NCBI GenBank assembly: GCA_023229435.1
Contig: JALNZF010000017.1
Coordinates: 1-64,000 of the forward strand
Direction of reading: 5' to 3'
Length of the DNA: 64,000 nucleotides
DNA from: Nitrospirota bacterium
GTDB lineage: Bacteria; Nitrospirota; UBA9217
A program made the position numbers and the translations under genes. Positions within the stretch are counted from its first letter, which is position 1, and every line of letters starts with the position of its first letter. Under the pieces are notes generated by a model. The model had not been told where the DNA came from and did no database searches. It saw nothing but the letters and a program-made list of their open reading frames with translations. Shown here in pieces: positions 45,908 to 53,399 of the stretch.

Positions 45908-45940
45908 GATTGCCCGGGCCCGTTGCCCACGCGCTCATCG
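45908..45940 (-). repeat. leader repeat L, copy 3
   Basis: On the minus strand: GATGAGCGCGTGGGCAACGG followed by GCCCGGGCAATC. It lies upstream of the ribosome-binding site of the second lmo0937 gene. A GGGC-N5-GCCC pairing is possible here and, with one G-T pair, in the other copies. Confidence 0.7.
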
Positions 45941-45970
45941 GTCCGGCAATCTATGCGGACATGAAATCAA

Positions 45971-46729
45971 CTACTCGATGGTCATCCGGTTCTTTACGCT
46001 CTTCACGCCGTTTACGTCGTCGACGACTTTGGTCACCAGGTCTTTTTCGGCTGCATTCTTTGCCTTGCCGCTCACCGTGACCACGCCGTGCTTCGTCATG
46101 ACCTTTGTGTTGAGAGCGCTGGTCGAGCGGTGAAACAACAGCGTCATCTTAGCCTGGGCGGTAATGGAAGCGTCATCGATCTTTTCACCCGTTGTGCGGT
46201 GCGCCTTTTTCGCGGTCTTCGATACGGTCATCTCATTATTGACGGCTTTGACCCCTTCGACATCCTTGGCGTATTCGGTCGCCAGGTCCTTTTGTGCCTG
46301 GCTGGTCGCTTCGCCCTGCAAGGTGACGATCCCGTCCTTCGCGTTAACTTCCGTTTTGAAGCCGCTCACGCTGCGATGGAACAGGAGTGTGGTTTTCACT
46401 TTCGCGGTGAGCCACGCATCCGAGTTCTCGGCAGGGCGTTCCCCTTTGACTTCCAGCTTGTTGTCCACGCTTTTCACCCCGGGCAGGCCCGACACGGTAT
46501 CCTGGGCCAATGCTTTGTGGTATTCCTCGGACACGATCCCCGTCAAGGTGACAGCCCCGTTTTTGGAATCTATTTTAATATCATCTTCCTTGAGGTAGGT
46601 CTTGAACACATACGACTTTTTGGCTGATGATTCGATGCGGTTATCCGTCTTGGAAGCGTGCACCGGTGCGCTGATCACCAGTAGAGCCATTACTGCCGCC
46701 ATCAGGGCTGCAGAATATATTGTTTTCAT
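45971..46729 (-). CDS. exported protein with three BON domains (OsmY-like)
   Basis: A 252-residue protein with a signal peptide (1-25) and three BON domains (about 32-95, 105-170, 185-250). Each shows the VxTKVKTTLLFHRS start and a GIVTLxGEA...VxxVNNxM pattern. BON proteins such as OsmY bind phospholipids and protect the envelope in osmotic or stationary stress. The three domains are not identical, so the triplication is old. AAGGAGAACGGAC precedes the ATG. Confidence 0.93.
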   Translation of the reverse strand: MKTIYSAALMAAVMALLVISAPVHASKTDNRIESSAKKSYVFKTYLKEDDIKIDSKNGAVTLTGIVSEEYHKALAQDTVSGLPGVKSVDNKLEVKGERPAENSDAWLTAKVKTTLLFHRSVSGFKTEVNAKDGIVTLQGEATSQAQKDLATEYAKDVEGVKAVNNEMTVSKTAKKAHRTTGEKIDDASITAQAKMTLLFHRSTSALNTKVMTKHGVVTVSGKAKNAAEKDLVTKVVDDVNGVKSVKNRMTIE

Positions 46730-46795
46730 GTCCGTTCTCCTTTGATTGTTGTTATTGTCCCCTCGATTTCTTCTAACGGGACGCCTGGATGTTTC

Positions 46796-46915
46796 TTACG
46801 TCTTCATAATGTGTTTTCCTGCTTCACGGTCCTTTACCGGACCTTTTCCACCCGGCTTCTTTGCAGCACGCACTTTAGCTGCAGTCATTCTGCCGCCTCT
46901 GCTTTTCTTTGCCAT
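46796..46915 (-). CDS. 39-residue basic protein
   Basis: MAKKSRGGRMTAAKVRAAKK followed by PGGKGPVKDREAGKHIMKT. The Lys/Arg/Gly-rich composition resembles small nucleic-acid-associated stress proteins. AAGGAGG precedes ATG 46915. It lies between the CsbD gene and the BON gene. It could be a spurious frame, but RBS, composition and the absence of an alternative gene here argue for it. Confidence 0.65.
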   Translation of the reverse strand: MAKKSRGGRMTAAKVRAAKKPGGKGPVKDREAGKHIMKT

Positions 46916-46997
46916 TTTGAACGCCTCCTTAAACTGCCTGGTTTCCGTGGTGATCGTGATTCATGTCTCACGGGTATCGTATCGATGCCCGATGCAA

Positions 46998-47040
46998 CCT
47001 GGGCCACGGGCCCAGGGACATGCCGGCGCATGATGCGCCG
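46998..47040. terminator. two tandem hairpins downstream of csbD-like gene
   Basis: CCTGGGCC-ACG-GGCCCAGG at 46998-47016 and CGGCGCAT-G-ATGCGCCG at 47024-47040, just beyond the stop of the CsbD gene in its direction of reading. Strong stems without T-runs, so a role as transcript 3' stabilisers is more likely than intrinsic termination. Confidence 0.45.
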
Positions 47041-47046
47041 CGCTCA

Positions 47047-47226
47047 CTACTTCCCGAAGACCTTCTTGACCTGACCGATCTTCTCCTGTACTTTGCCGCC
47101 TATCTTTTCGTCTTTTCCTTCGGCTTCCATCTCGGAATTCATTCCGAGTTTTCCAACAAGCTCCTTGAGCTTGCCCTTTACTTTGTGAAACACGCCTTCC
47201 GCCTGGTCCTGCGTGCCGGATTTCAT
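47047..47226 (-). CDS. CsbD family stress protein
   Basis: A 59-residue CsbD-like protein: MKSGTQDQAEGVFHKVKGKL, KELVGKLGMNSEMEAEGKDE, KIGGKVQEKIGQVKKVFGK. CsbD is a sigma-B controlled general stress protein in Bacillus. GGGAGGAACACC precedes ATG 47226; the upstream frame to 47283 lacks a signal. It fits the small stress-protein theme of this stretch. Confidence 0.88.
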   Translation of the reverse strand: MKSGTQDQAEGVFHKVKGKLKELVGKLGMNSEMEAEGKDEKIGGKVQEKIGQVKKVFGK

Positions 47227-47304
47227 GGTGTTCCTCCCGTCGAATAATGGGTTGGCCTCTGTCTCGCCGCCCCCCGTAAGCACTTTAAGAGCTGATGCTC
47301 AATT

Positions 47305-47338
47305 CACCCCATTAGAGAACTTGTTCTCTAATGGGGTG
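47305..47338. repeat. palindrome P, copy 2
   Basis: A perfect 16-base stem CACCCCATTAGAGAAC / GTTCTCTAATGGGGTG with a 2-base loop, 20 bases beyond the stop of the 47358 gene. The TTAGAGAAC core is shared with 2820-2844, 44 kb away. No T-run follows on either strand. Confidence 0.65.
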
Positions 47339-47357
47339 CGCCTACGCGATCGCATCC

Positions 47358-48236
47358 TTACATGCCATTGCCGCCCATACGGCCCGGGTCCCCGGGCGTC
47401 CCGCCCAGTTCGTCATTCGACCGGCTCGGGTCACCCTGGTTCGAGTTGCCTGGATCGCAATTCTCGGGCCCGTTGCCCACGCCCTGGTTGCAGCGGTTCC
47501 GTACCGGATGGCTGCTCTGCTCGCATCCGGTGGCAGTGGTGTCGGTCATCGTCACCGCGGCTTGCGCCAAGGCGTCCCCATTAAAGGTCCCGCCTGTGAT
47601 GGTAATGGCTGCGCCCGCGAGAATAGTTCCCTGGAACGCCGAATCCGTCATTGTCGCGGCCTCGGCGACCCACCAATACACATTGCACGGCGTCCCGCCG
47701 CCTTCCATGACCACCGAGAATCCGGTGCCCGTCAGGGCTCCGGTCCCGCCGGTCCCGATCTTGAAAAGCCAGGTCCCGTTCGAAGGCCCGCTGAGCGTCA
47801 GCGTCCCATCAGTCGTCGTCGACGCCGCATCAACACAGTAGACGCCCGGCGCAAGCACCTGGCCCGCGAGATCGCCCAATAAGACAGAGTCGCACTGCGT
47901 GAGCGAGAGCGCATTGTACGCGCTCAGGAAGTCAATGTAAGCCTGCTTGGCGACCCCGTCCCCCGGGTGGACCGTCCCGTTGATCGTGCAGTTGGTCTGC
48001 GTTATTACGTTGCCGGGCCAGACTCCCACGTTTCCGATGATGGTGGAATCGGTACAGGTCACCTCCGTGCCGGCCAGGACCGCGAAGCTCCCAGCCGAGC
48101 CCAAAGCCGGCGCTGTTTGAGCGAATGCCGCGTGGAACGGCGCCGCGGAAAGAAGCACGGCGAACAAGGCAATAACAGCGAGTCTTGCCGTTCTTCTGTG
48201 GAGAGAAGATGTTCGAACCTTTAAAAGATTATTCAT
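47358..48236 (-). CDS. DUF3494 ice-binding-like surface protein (secreted)
   Basis: A 292-residue protein with a signal peptide (about 1-40, ending AFAQ) and a DUF3494 domain (LGSAGSFAVLAGTEVT at the start; later NVYWWVAEAATM, FQGTILAGAAITITGGTFNG). The domain is a right-handed beta-solenoid known from ice-binding proteins and adhesins. A Gly/Asn/Pro-rich tail (about 245-292, GVGNGPENCDPGNSNQGD) replaces the anchor. Unlike the other four DUF3494 genes here it is not a lipoprotein. GAGGAG precedes the ATG. Confidence 0.88.
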   Translation of the reverse strand: MNNLLKVRTSSLHRRTARLAVIALFAVLLSAAPFHAAFAQTAPALGSAGSFAVLAGTEVTCTDSTIIGNVGVWPGNVITQTNCTINGTVHPGDGVAKQAYIDFLSAYNALSLTQCDSVLLGDLAGQVLAPGVYCVDAASTTTDGTLTLSGPSNGTWLFKIGTGGTGALTGTGFSVVMEGGGTPCNVYWWVAEAATMTDSAFQGTILAGAAITITGGTFNGDALAQAAVTMTDTTATGCEQSSHPVRNRCNQGVGNGPENCDPGNSNQGDPSRSNDELGGTPGDPGRMGGNGM

Positions 48237-48545
48237 AGCGTGTTACTCCTCAATACCGACTTTAATCAGTCGGTTATTCGTTTAACCCTTAGAGAAAGCC
48301 GCCGACTTCTGTCATCGTTCGTAAACTTGCTCAAACTGGGTTTCCTTCGGCCCCTTGACAGTACCTCTGTCTGTCAATGTCATGACTCCATTTCCCCATT
48401 TTTTTTAAAGAATCCCCTCGCCGGCACAAGGGAGAACAATACCGGCGAGGGGCAAGTTTATCTGAAAACTCCATTCCTGAACAGGGTATCGGAGTCAAGG
48501 GCCGGATCGATGCAACATTTTTTCCGGCCCCCTGACCTCATTCCT
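48237..48545. other. space between DUF3494 gene and OmpA-Ig-barrel gene
   Basis: No convincing frame is seen. Contains a terminator-like hairpin (listed separately) and the promoter region of the 47358 gene, for which no clear -35/-10 was identified. Confidence 0.4.
48414..48452 (-). terminator. probable terminator of the 48546 gene
   Basis: CCCCTCGCCGG (48414-48424) and its complement CCGGCGAGGGG (48442-48452) form an 11-base stem around a 17-base loop. In the minus sense the stem is followed by ATTCTTTAAAAAAAA, a poor T-run, so termination efficiency is uncertain. Confidence 0.5.
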
Positions 48546-49826
48546 CTATTTCACGATGACCTCAAAAAGCACTCGCTGGTTGGCCTTTGCCGCCTCTGAG
48601 TATATGTCCGAAGGCACCGGTTCATATTCTGCCGGTCTCGTCTCACCGAATCCGATCTTGGTGAGCCTGGCTCTATCAATACCACCTTCCTTTATGAGGT
48701 ATTCCTTGACAACGGTTGCTCTTTTTTCGCTCAGCGTCTGGTTATACTCTTTGGTGCCGCTGGCGGAAGCATACCCTGCAATACGGATCTTCATTTTAGG
48801 GTTGTCTTTCAGGATCTTGGCATTATAGTTCAGTATTGTCTTGCCATCTTCGCTAAGCGCCGAACTATCGAAGGTGAAATGCGAATCCTCGAGCGAGATC
48901 AGCACCGGCACCAGAATCTTCGGACCCAGAATTGTCGTGAAGCTCCATACATAGCTGTTTGCCATCGCATTGTTTGCCGGGTCCTTGACCCCGGCTGCCA
49001 TCGTTGCGGTATAGGTCGTGCCTTTTTCGAGATCGTTATCCGGGTTAAAGGTTGCGGTTGTGCCGGCAAAGGTCACCTTGCCGGTAACAGTCTTTGTCCC
49101 GTCCTTTACGGTAAAGGTCGAGTTGTTGATCGTTCTTCGGTCCATCTCTTCGCTGAAGGTTGCGGTGATGTTCGCGTCGATTGCCCCTCCGGTGACGCCG
49201 CTGCCGGGGTTTGTGCAAACCACTTCGGGTGCGGTGGTGTCTCCTTCCTTGGGAAGCGCATTCTTCTGCGCGCCGAGCACAAAGGTCAGGCCGATCGTGT
49301 ATTCTTCATTGGTCCGGGAATCGCCCCCTTCGGAAAACCGCGCCTGCTTGACGTCGCCGCGTATTGCCACGGATTCGGTGATGAAGTACCTGAGTCCAAC
49401 GCCATAGTTAAACATCCCGCGGCCGTGGTCAGGCATGCCGTCCGACGTGTTTCTGGATTGCGTGGAGCCGATCCCGATTGAAACGAACGGTACAAAAGGA
49501 CCATCCGGGTGGAAATTATACAGCGCATCGAGTCCGTAGCGCCAGACTCTGACCTGCCGGTCAACATACGCCATGGACTCGGTCTCGGTGGGAACGAAGC
49601 CGAACATGGCCTCCACCGCCACGTTATTGGTGAAGTTGAAGCCGCCGCGCAGGCCATAGTACGAGCGTAAATCCAGTCTCTGTGTGTCATCAAACTGATA
49701 GCCGCCGGTGAACGGGTCCACATAGAATGTCCTGCCCTGGATCTCGGCAAATACGGGGGCGGCAATGCTGAGCAGGAACATCCCGATCAGGAAAACCATC
49801 AATATTTTTCTCATTGTTTTTCGCAT
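48546..49826 (-). CDS. beta-barrel, Ig-like and OmpA domain fusion
   Basis: A 426-residue protein with a signal peptide (about 1-27), an outer-membrane barrel-like region (about 28-180, YYGLRGGFNFTNNVAVEAMFG), an Ig-like Big_5 domain (about 198-300, TTAPEVVCTNPGSG to ANSYVWSFTT), and a C-terminal OmpA domain (about 320-426, RIAGYASASGTKEYNQTLSEKR). The Big_5 unit is of the same kind as in the 49978 and 53400 proteins, so domains have been exchanged with the neighbouring DUF3494 genes. It may anchor the outer membrane to the cell wall while exposing an Ig module. AAGGAGG precedes the ATG. Confidence 0.88.
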   Translation of the reverse strand: MRKTMRKILMVFLIGMFLLSIAAPVFAEIQGRTFYVDPFTGGYQFDDTQRLDLRSYYGLRGGFNFTNNVAVEAMFGFVPTETESMAYVDRQVRVWRYGLDALYNFHPDGPFVPFVSIGIGSTQSRNTSDGMPDHGRGMFNYGVGLRYFITESVAIRGDVKQARFSEGGDSRTNEEYTIGLTFVLGAQKNALPKEGDTTAPEVVCTNPGSGVTGGAIDANITATFSEEMDRRTINNSTFTVKDGTKTVTGKVTFAGTTATFNPDNDLEKGTTYTATMAAGVKDPANNAMANSYVWSFTTILGPKILVPVLISLEDSHFTFDSSALSEDGKTILNYNAKILKDNPKMKIRIAGYASASGTKEYNQTLSEKRATVVKEYLIKEGGIDRARLTKIGFGETRPAEYEPVPSDIYSEAAKANQRVLFEVIVK

Positions 49827-49904
49827 TTTGAAGCCTCCTTTACATTTTAACTTTCATTACCGCATTAAGACGCGAGTGATTCCGTTATGTTTTTCTAAAT
49901 CAGG

Positions 49905-49939
49905 GGATATTCCCGTGGTTCAGTACCACGGGAATATCC
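49905..49939 (-). terminator. 14-base stem hairpin downstream of 49978 gene
   Basis: GGATATTCCCGTGG / CCACGGGAATATCC with a 7-base loop (TTCAGTA), perfect pairing. It lies about 40 bases beyond the 49978 stop and is followed in the minus sense by CCTGATTTAGAAAAAC, without a proper T-run. Confidence 0.55.
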
Positions 49940-49977
49940 GACCTGTCCTGCCTTCATGCCAAATACTTCATGCCTTC

Positions 49978-51597
49978 TTACTCGCAAGTTGTTGAATATC
50001 CGGCAGGTGGTGCAAACGTTTGACCCGGCACGGAAACAACGTTAGAGTCAAATACAAACGCTCCGGCCGCAAACGCCCCTGCCAACAATCTGCCACACGA
50101 GGTTGCGCCGGTCTCCATCGTGATACTTTCAGAGGCCAGTATGTTGCCCTGGAATTCAGAGTACAATCCAAGCGTCGCTGAAGTGCCGGCCTGCCACCAG
50201 ACATTGGAAGCCTTGGCGCCGTTGATCAGGAGAATTCGAGTGAATGTCCCGGCCACACCACCGGCGGCGCCGGCTGCCGTGCCGATTGTACTCGACGACT
50301 GGAAGATGAAGCTGGCATTCGGGTCTCCCCCGGCGTCAAGCGTAAGATCGCCCGTTATCAAAATCGACGTGAGGGATTGATAGACGCCGGGAGCGAACAA
50401 GTTGTCTCCCTGCACGAGCGCGCTACCGAACACGTCTCCTAACGTAGTGCCGGCTGGTAGATTGGTGGCCCCATCAAGTGAACCGGCGGCTGGGGGTCCG
50501 GCCGTAGGAGTGATGCTGAGAAACGCTTTCTTCAAGTCGGCCTTGATAGCGGCTGAAGTGATTCCCGCATCCGGATATAAGGGACTGACCACCTTCCCAA
50601 CGATTATCGGAGTGGAGGCATTGCTTCCGCAAAGACCAAAACCTCCCGCACTATCAATGGTCACGGCATTACAGGTAATATTTGGATCCAGCGCCACATC
50701 CCCGTTGATTGTGGTAAGAGGGGTAGTCGGGGTGTTGGTTACCCCGGCGGTAGCCGCGATCCCGAATGGTGTGGCCAAACCCAGGTTTACTGCCCCCGGA
50801 ACTGGGGCAGTTGCACCAGTTGAAAAGCTCCATGGATTCGGCACATTACCGAACACCCATGGCTGGCCGGCCATGTCGCTGGCCGCAATCACGACGGTAT
50901 AGGTGGCATTGGATGCGAGCAGCGCTGCCGGCTTAAAGCTCGCAGTTGCGCCGAGGTAGCTCACATCGCCCAAAACGGTTCCCGTGGGTCCAGTCACCGT
51001 GTAGCTTGTTGGGGTGATCGTTAATGGATCCATCGGCTCATCGAAGGTTGCGGTGATTATCTGGTTGAGAGGTACATTAGTGGCGCTATTCACCGGTGAG
51101 GTGCTGAGCAATAAAGGTGCGGCAGCGTCGATTGTTATGCCTGTTGTAAAGCTCCATACATAGTTATTTGCCATTGCATTGCCTGCCGCATTCTTGGCCC
51201 CGACTGTAATCGTGCCGATATAGGTGGTGCTGGCTGTGAGATCGCTGGCCAGTGTAAAGAGTGCAATGCGGGTTGCGGCATCATAGGTGATTGTTGCTGC
51301 TGGTACGGGAGTTGCACCAGGTCCTGTCAACGTGAAAGTTGATAGTGCGGTGACCGTTGCAGCGCTCATCGGCTCGCTGAAAGCTGCGGAGATCTTCCTG
51401 TTAAGGGGCACATCAGTGGCGCCATTAGCCGGGATAGTGTAAAGCACCGTGGGTACGGTGCCGACTATGGGTACGGTGCCGACTTGAGCTGCCGCTCCAT
51501 GATCTCTGTCGCATCCGGCCGTAATAACGACCAGGAGTAATGCCATAAACCACATCATTGTACTAACTGTCTTAGAATACCGTGTGTCTGTACGCAT
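49978..51597 (-). CDS. Big_5 x2 - DUF3494 lipoprotein
   Basis: A 539-residue lipoprotein (lipobox ITAGC after ~28 residues), two Big_5 Ig-like domains (VPTVLYTIPANGATDVPLNR to YVWSFTT, then a divergent second ending in NPWSFSTG) and a C-terminal DUF3494 domain (about 330-539, NLGLATPFGIAATAGVTNTP to SFIFQSSSTIGT and RILLINGAKASNVWWQAG). Likely exposed at the surface with the ice-binding-like fold at the tip. AAGGAGG precedes ATG 51597; the longer frame to 51696 has no signal. Confidence 0.88.
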   Translation of the reverse strand: MRTDTRYSKTVSTMMWFMALLLVVITAGCDRDHGAAAQVGTVPIVGTVPTVLYTIPANGATDVPLNRKISAAFSEPMSAATVTALSTFTLTGPGATPVPAATITYDAATRIALFTLASDLTASTTYIGTITVGAKNAAGNAMANNYVWSFTTGITIDAAAPLLLSTSPVNSATNVPLNQIITATFDEPMDPLTITPTSYTVTGPTGTVLGDVSYLGATASFKPAALLASNATYTVVIAASDMAGQPWVFGNVPNPWSFSTGATAPVPGAVNLGLATPFGIAATAGVTNTPTTPLTTINGDVALDPNITCNAVTIDSAGGFGLCGSNASTPIIVGKVVSPLYPDAGITSAAIKADLKKAFLSITPTAGPPAAGSLDGATNLPAGTTLGDVFGSALVQGDNLFAPGVYQSLTSILITGDLTLDAGGDPNASFIFQSSSTIGTAAGAAGGVAGTFTRILLINGAKASNVWWQAGTSATLGLYSEFQGNILASESITMETGATSCGRLLAGAFAAGAFVFDSNVVSVPGQTFAPPAGYSTTCE

Positions 51598-51919
51598 ATG
51601 TGTATCCTCCTTTTTAAAATTTGAAAAGCACTTATCATTCGGCCCCTTGTCAAGGGGACCTGCCCGTATTTCTGATATAACCTGTCCTGCTTTCATGCTC
51701 TGGACCTCAAGTCACCTGAAAATCTCCCCTCACCTTTATCCTCTCCCCCGAGGGGAGAGGGTAGGGTGAGGGGTTCATCGTTTTGCTGTCTAAGATTACC
51801 GCGTTGATCCGTGCAACTCTCTGTGGTCCAGCGCAGCTACTTTACTACCAGGGAACAGGCTGCATTTTGAAAGGCAACCTGTCCCCCCATGCTATCTTGC
51901 TTTCACACTACCTCATGAC
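51598..51919. repeat. spacer with CTCTCCCCCGAGGGGAGAG repeat
   Basis: At 51726-51773: TTTATCCTCTCCCCCGAGGG followed by GAGAGGGTAGGGTGAGG, a palindromic sequence common in intergenic DNA of many genomes. A relative, TTCTCCCCTCGGGGAGAGG, lies at 57767-57786. The rest of the 322 bases shows no gene. The last ~80 bases (AACCTGTC, CTCATGACTTACGG) resemble the ends of the spacers at 53340-53399 and 55200-55263, so intergenic sequence was duplicated along with the DUF3494 genes. Confidence 0.6.
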
Positions 51920-53299
51920 TTACGGTTCTGTAACCGTAGTCGTATCAAGAGTGACCGCAGCCTGCGCCAGCAGCCTGCCCTTGGTCGATGAGCCCGTCAG
52001 CATATGGATCGATGTTTGCGCCAATATCACGCCCTCAATGTGTGCAGTCGTTCCAATTTCCACAACATCGGAGACCTGCCAGAAAACGTTCTGGGGCAGT
52101 GCACCACCGGTCAAGAACACCGTCGTAGCGGAAGACTGAGTAAGTTTTCCCGTAATCTGGAAGACCCAGACATCTGTTGCTGTGCCATCGAGCGTGAAAT
52201 TCGTTGGGATCGTCACATCGACAGCACAGGTGTAGACGCCGGCGGCAAGGGGGGGCACCGCCGTGCCGTCAAAAGCTCCGGCCCCGGGACAAACTGGTGT
52301 TGGTGGTGTTGGTTTCCCGGCAGCTGCGGTGTACGCGGTTCCCATGGCACTTACCGCGAGGCCCGCCAAGGTCTTGTCCGTCGCAGTACAAGTGAATCCC
52401 GGAAAATTAGCATCGTCCGTGTAGACTTGCCCAGTCAGCACGTCTGTGCACGGTACAGTAATAGATGCACCAGTGATTCCACTCGTTCCGATATTTCCTG
52501 TGATAGGAGAGGCAGGAACGTCCGTGATTCCTGTTCCTGCGAGAATCACAAAATTTCCGGCCGTTCCAAGGTTCACGCAGCTCGCTCCCGTGCAGACTGC
52601 TGAAGCTGCGCCGGCCACGATCACCGTTACGGTATATGTCGCCGTTGTACTGTCGGCAGCGGTTACCGTGTAATCCACAGAACTTGTGAAGTCATTCGTC
52701 GTTGTACCGCTCGTCTGGAGCGTCGTTCCCACCTTTACGCTTGCCCCTGTGGTCGTGAATGTCGCAGTCAGTGCCGTTACGATTGTGCCGGACGGCATGG
52801 ACACCGATATGGTCTTTGGCGTTGCCGCTTCATCTATAGTTCCTGCAACCCCGTTAATCGAATAAGCGGTAATGGCCTTGGCAGAGGCCGAGGGCACGGT
52901 TACGGTTACGTTATATGTCGCCGTTGTGCCGTCGCCGGCGGTTACTGTGTATATCACCGGCGGACTTATGAAGTTATTCGCCGTTGTACCGCTCGTCTGG
53001 ACCGTCGTTCCCACCTTTACGCTTGCCCCTGTGGTCGTGAATGTCGCAGTCAGGGCCGTTACGATTGTGCCGTATGGCAAGGTCACCGCTATGGTCTTTG
53101 GGCTTGTCCCTTCAGTTATAGTTCCTGCAACCCCGTTAATCGAATAAGCGGTAATGGCCTTGGCAGAGCTGGAGCTTGAAGCCCCATTATCATTATTATT
53201 ATTATCATCATCATTGTGATCGCGTCCGCACCCGGCCCCAAAAGCGACGAGTAGTAATACCAGAAACAATATCTTTGAATATCCTTTGTATGTGTTCAT
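51920..53299 (-). CDS. tandem-repeat (DUF5018-like) - DUF3494 lipoprotein
   Basis: A 459-residue lipoprotein (lipobox FGAGC). An Asp/Asn-rich linker (DDDNNNNDN), encoded by ATT/ATC triplet repeats near 53183-53215, precedes two ~94-residue repeats (AKAITAYSINGVAGTI, TALTATFTTTGASVKVG, NYTVTAxDxTTATYxVTV) that look like DUF5018/cadherin-like beta sandwiches. The C-terminal half is DUF3494 (NLGTAGNFVILAGTGITDV, FTLDGTATDVWVFQITGKL, QNVFWQVSDVVEIGT). ATG 53299 gives MNTYKGYSK, parallel to MNRHKGYAK in the 53400 gene. Confidence 0.85.
   Translation of the reverse strand: MNTYKGYSKILFLVLLLVAFGAGCGRDHNDDDNNNNDNGASSSSSAKAITAYSINGVAGTITEGTSPKTIAVTLPYGTIVTALTATFTTTGASVKVGTTVQTSGTTANNFISPPVIYTVTAGDGTTATYNVTVTVPSASAKAITAYSINGVAGTIDEAATPKTISVSMPSGTIVTALTATFTTTGASVKVGTTLQTSGTTTNDFTSSVDYTVTAADSTTATYTVTVIVAGAASAVCTGASCVNLGTAGNFVILAGTGITDVPASPITGNIGTSGITGASITVPCTDVLTGQVYTDDANFPGFTCTATDKTLAGLAVSAMGTAYTAAAGKPTPPTPVCPGAGAFDGTAVPPLAAGVYTCAVDVTIPTNFTLDGTATDVWVFQITGKLTQSSATTVFLTGGALPQNVFWQVSDVVEIGTTAHIEGVILAQTSIHMLTGSSTKGRLLAQAAVTLDTTTVTEP
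52603..53164 (-). repeat. two ~282-base repeats inside the 51920 gene
   Basis: Direct DNA repeats with very similar sequence, encoding the two DUF5018-like domains. Segments such as CTTTACGCTTGCCCCTGTGG and CCGTTAATCGAATAAGCGG occur in both copies. Recent duplication within the gene is indicated. Confidence 0.75.
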
Positions 53300-53399
53300 T
53301 TTCATTCCCTCCTTAAGGAATTTTAAATCTGTGAAGCTAATTTAGCGGCAAATCAGACAACCTGCCACTTCCTCTAATGGAACCTGTCTACCTCATGCT

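Noticed and set aside
47459..47490. A fourth copy of leader repeat L within the 47358 gene
   Set aside because: The sequence GTGGGCAACGGGCCCGAG is in frame and encodes the GVGNGPEN motif of the protein tail. It is not upstream of a start codon, so I do not count it as a leader, though a common origin is possible.
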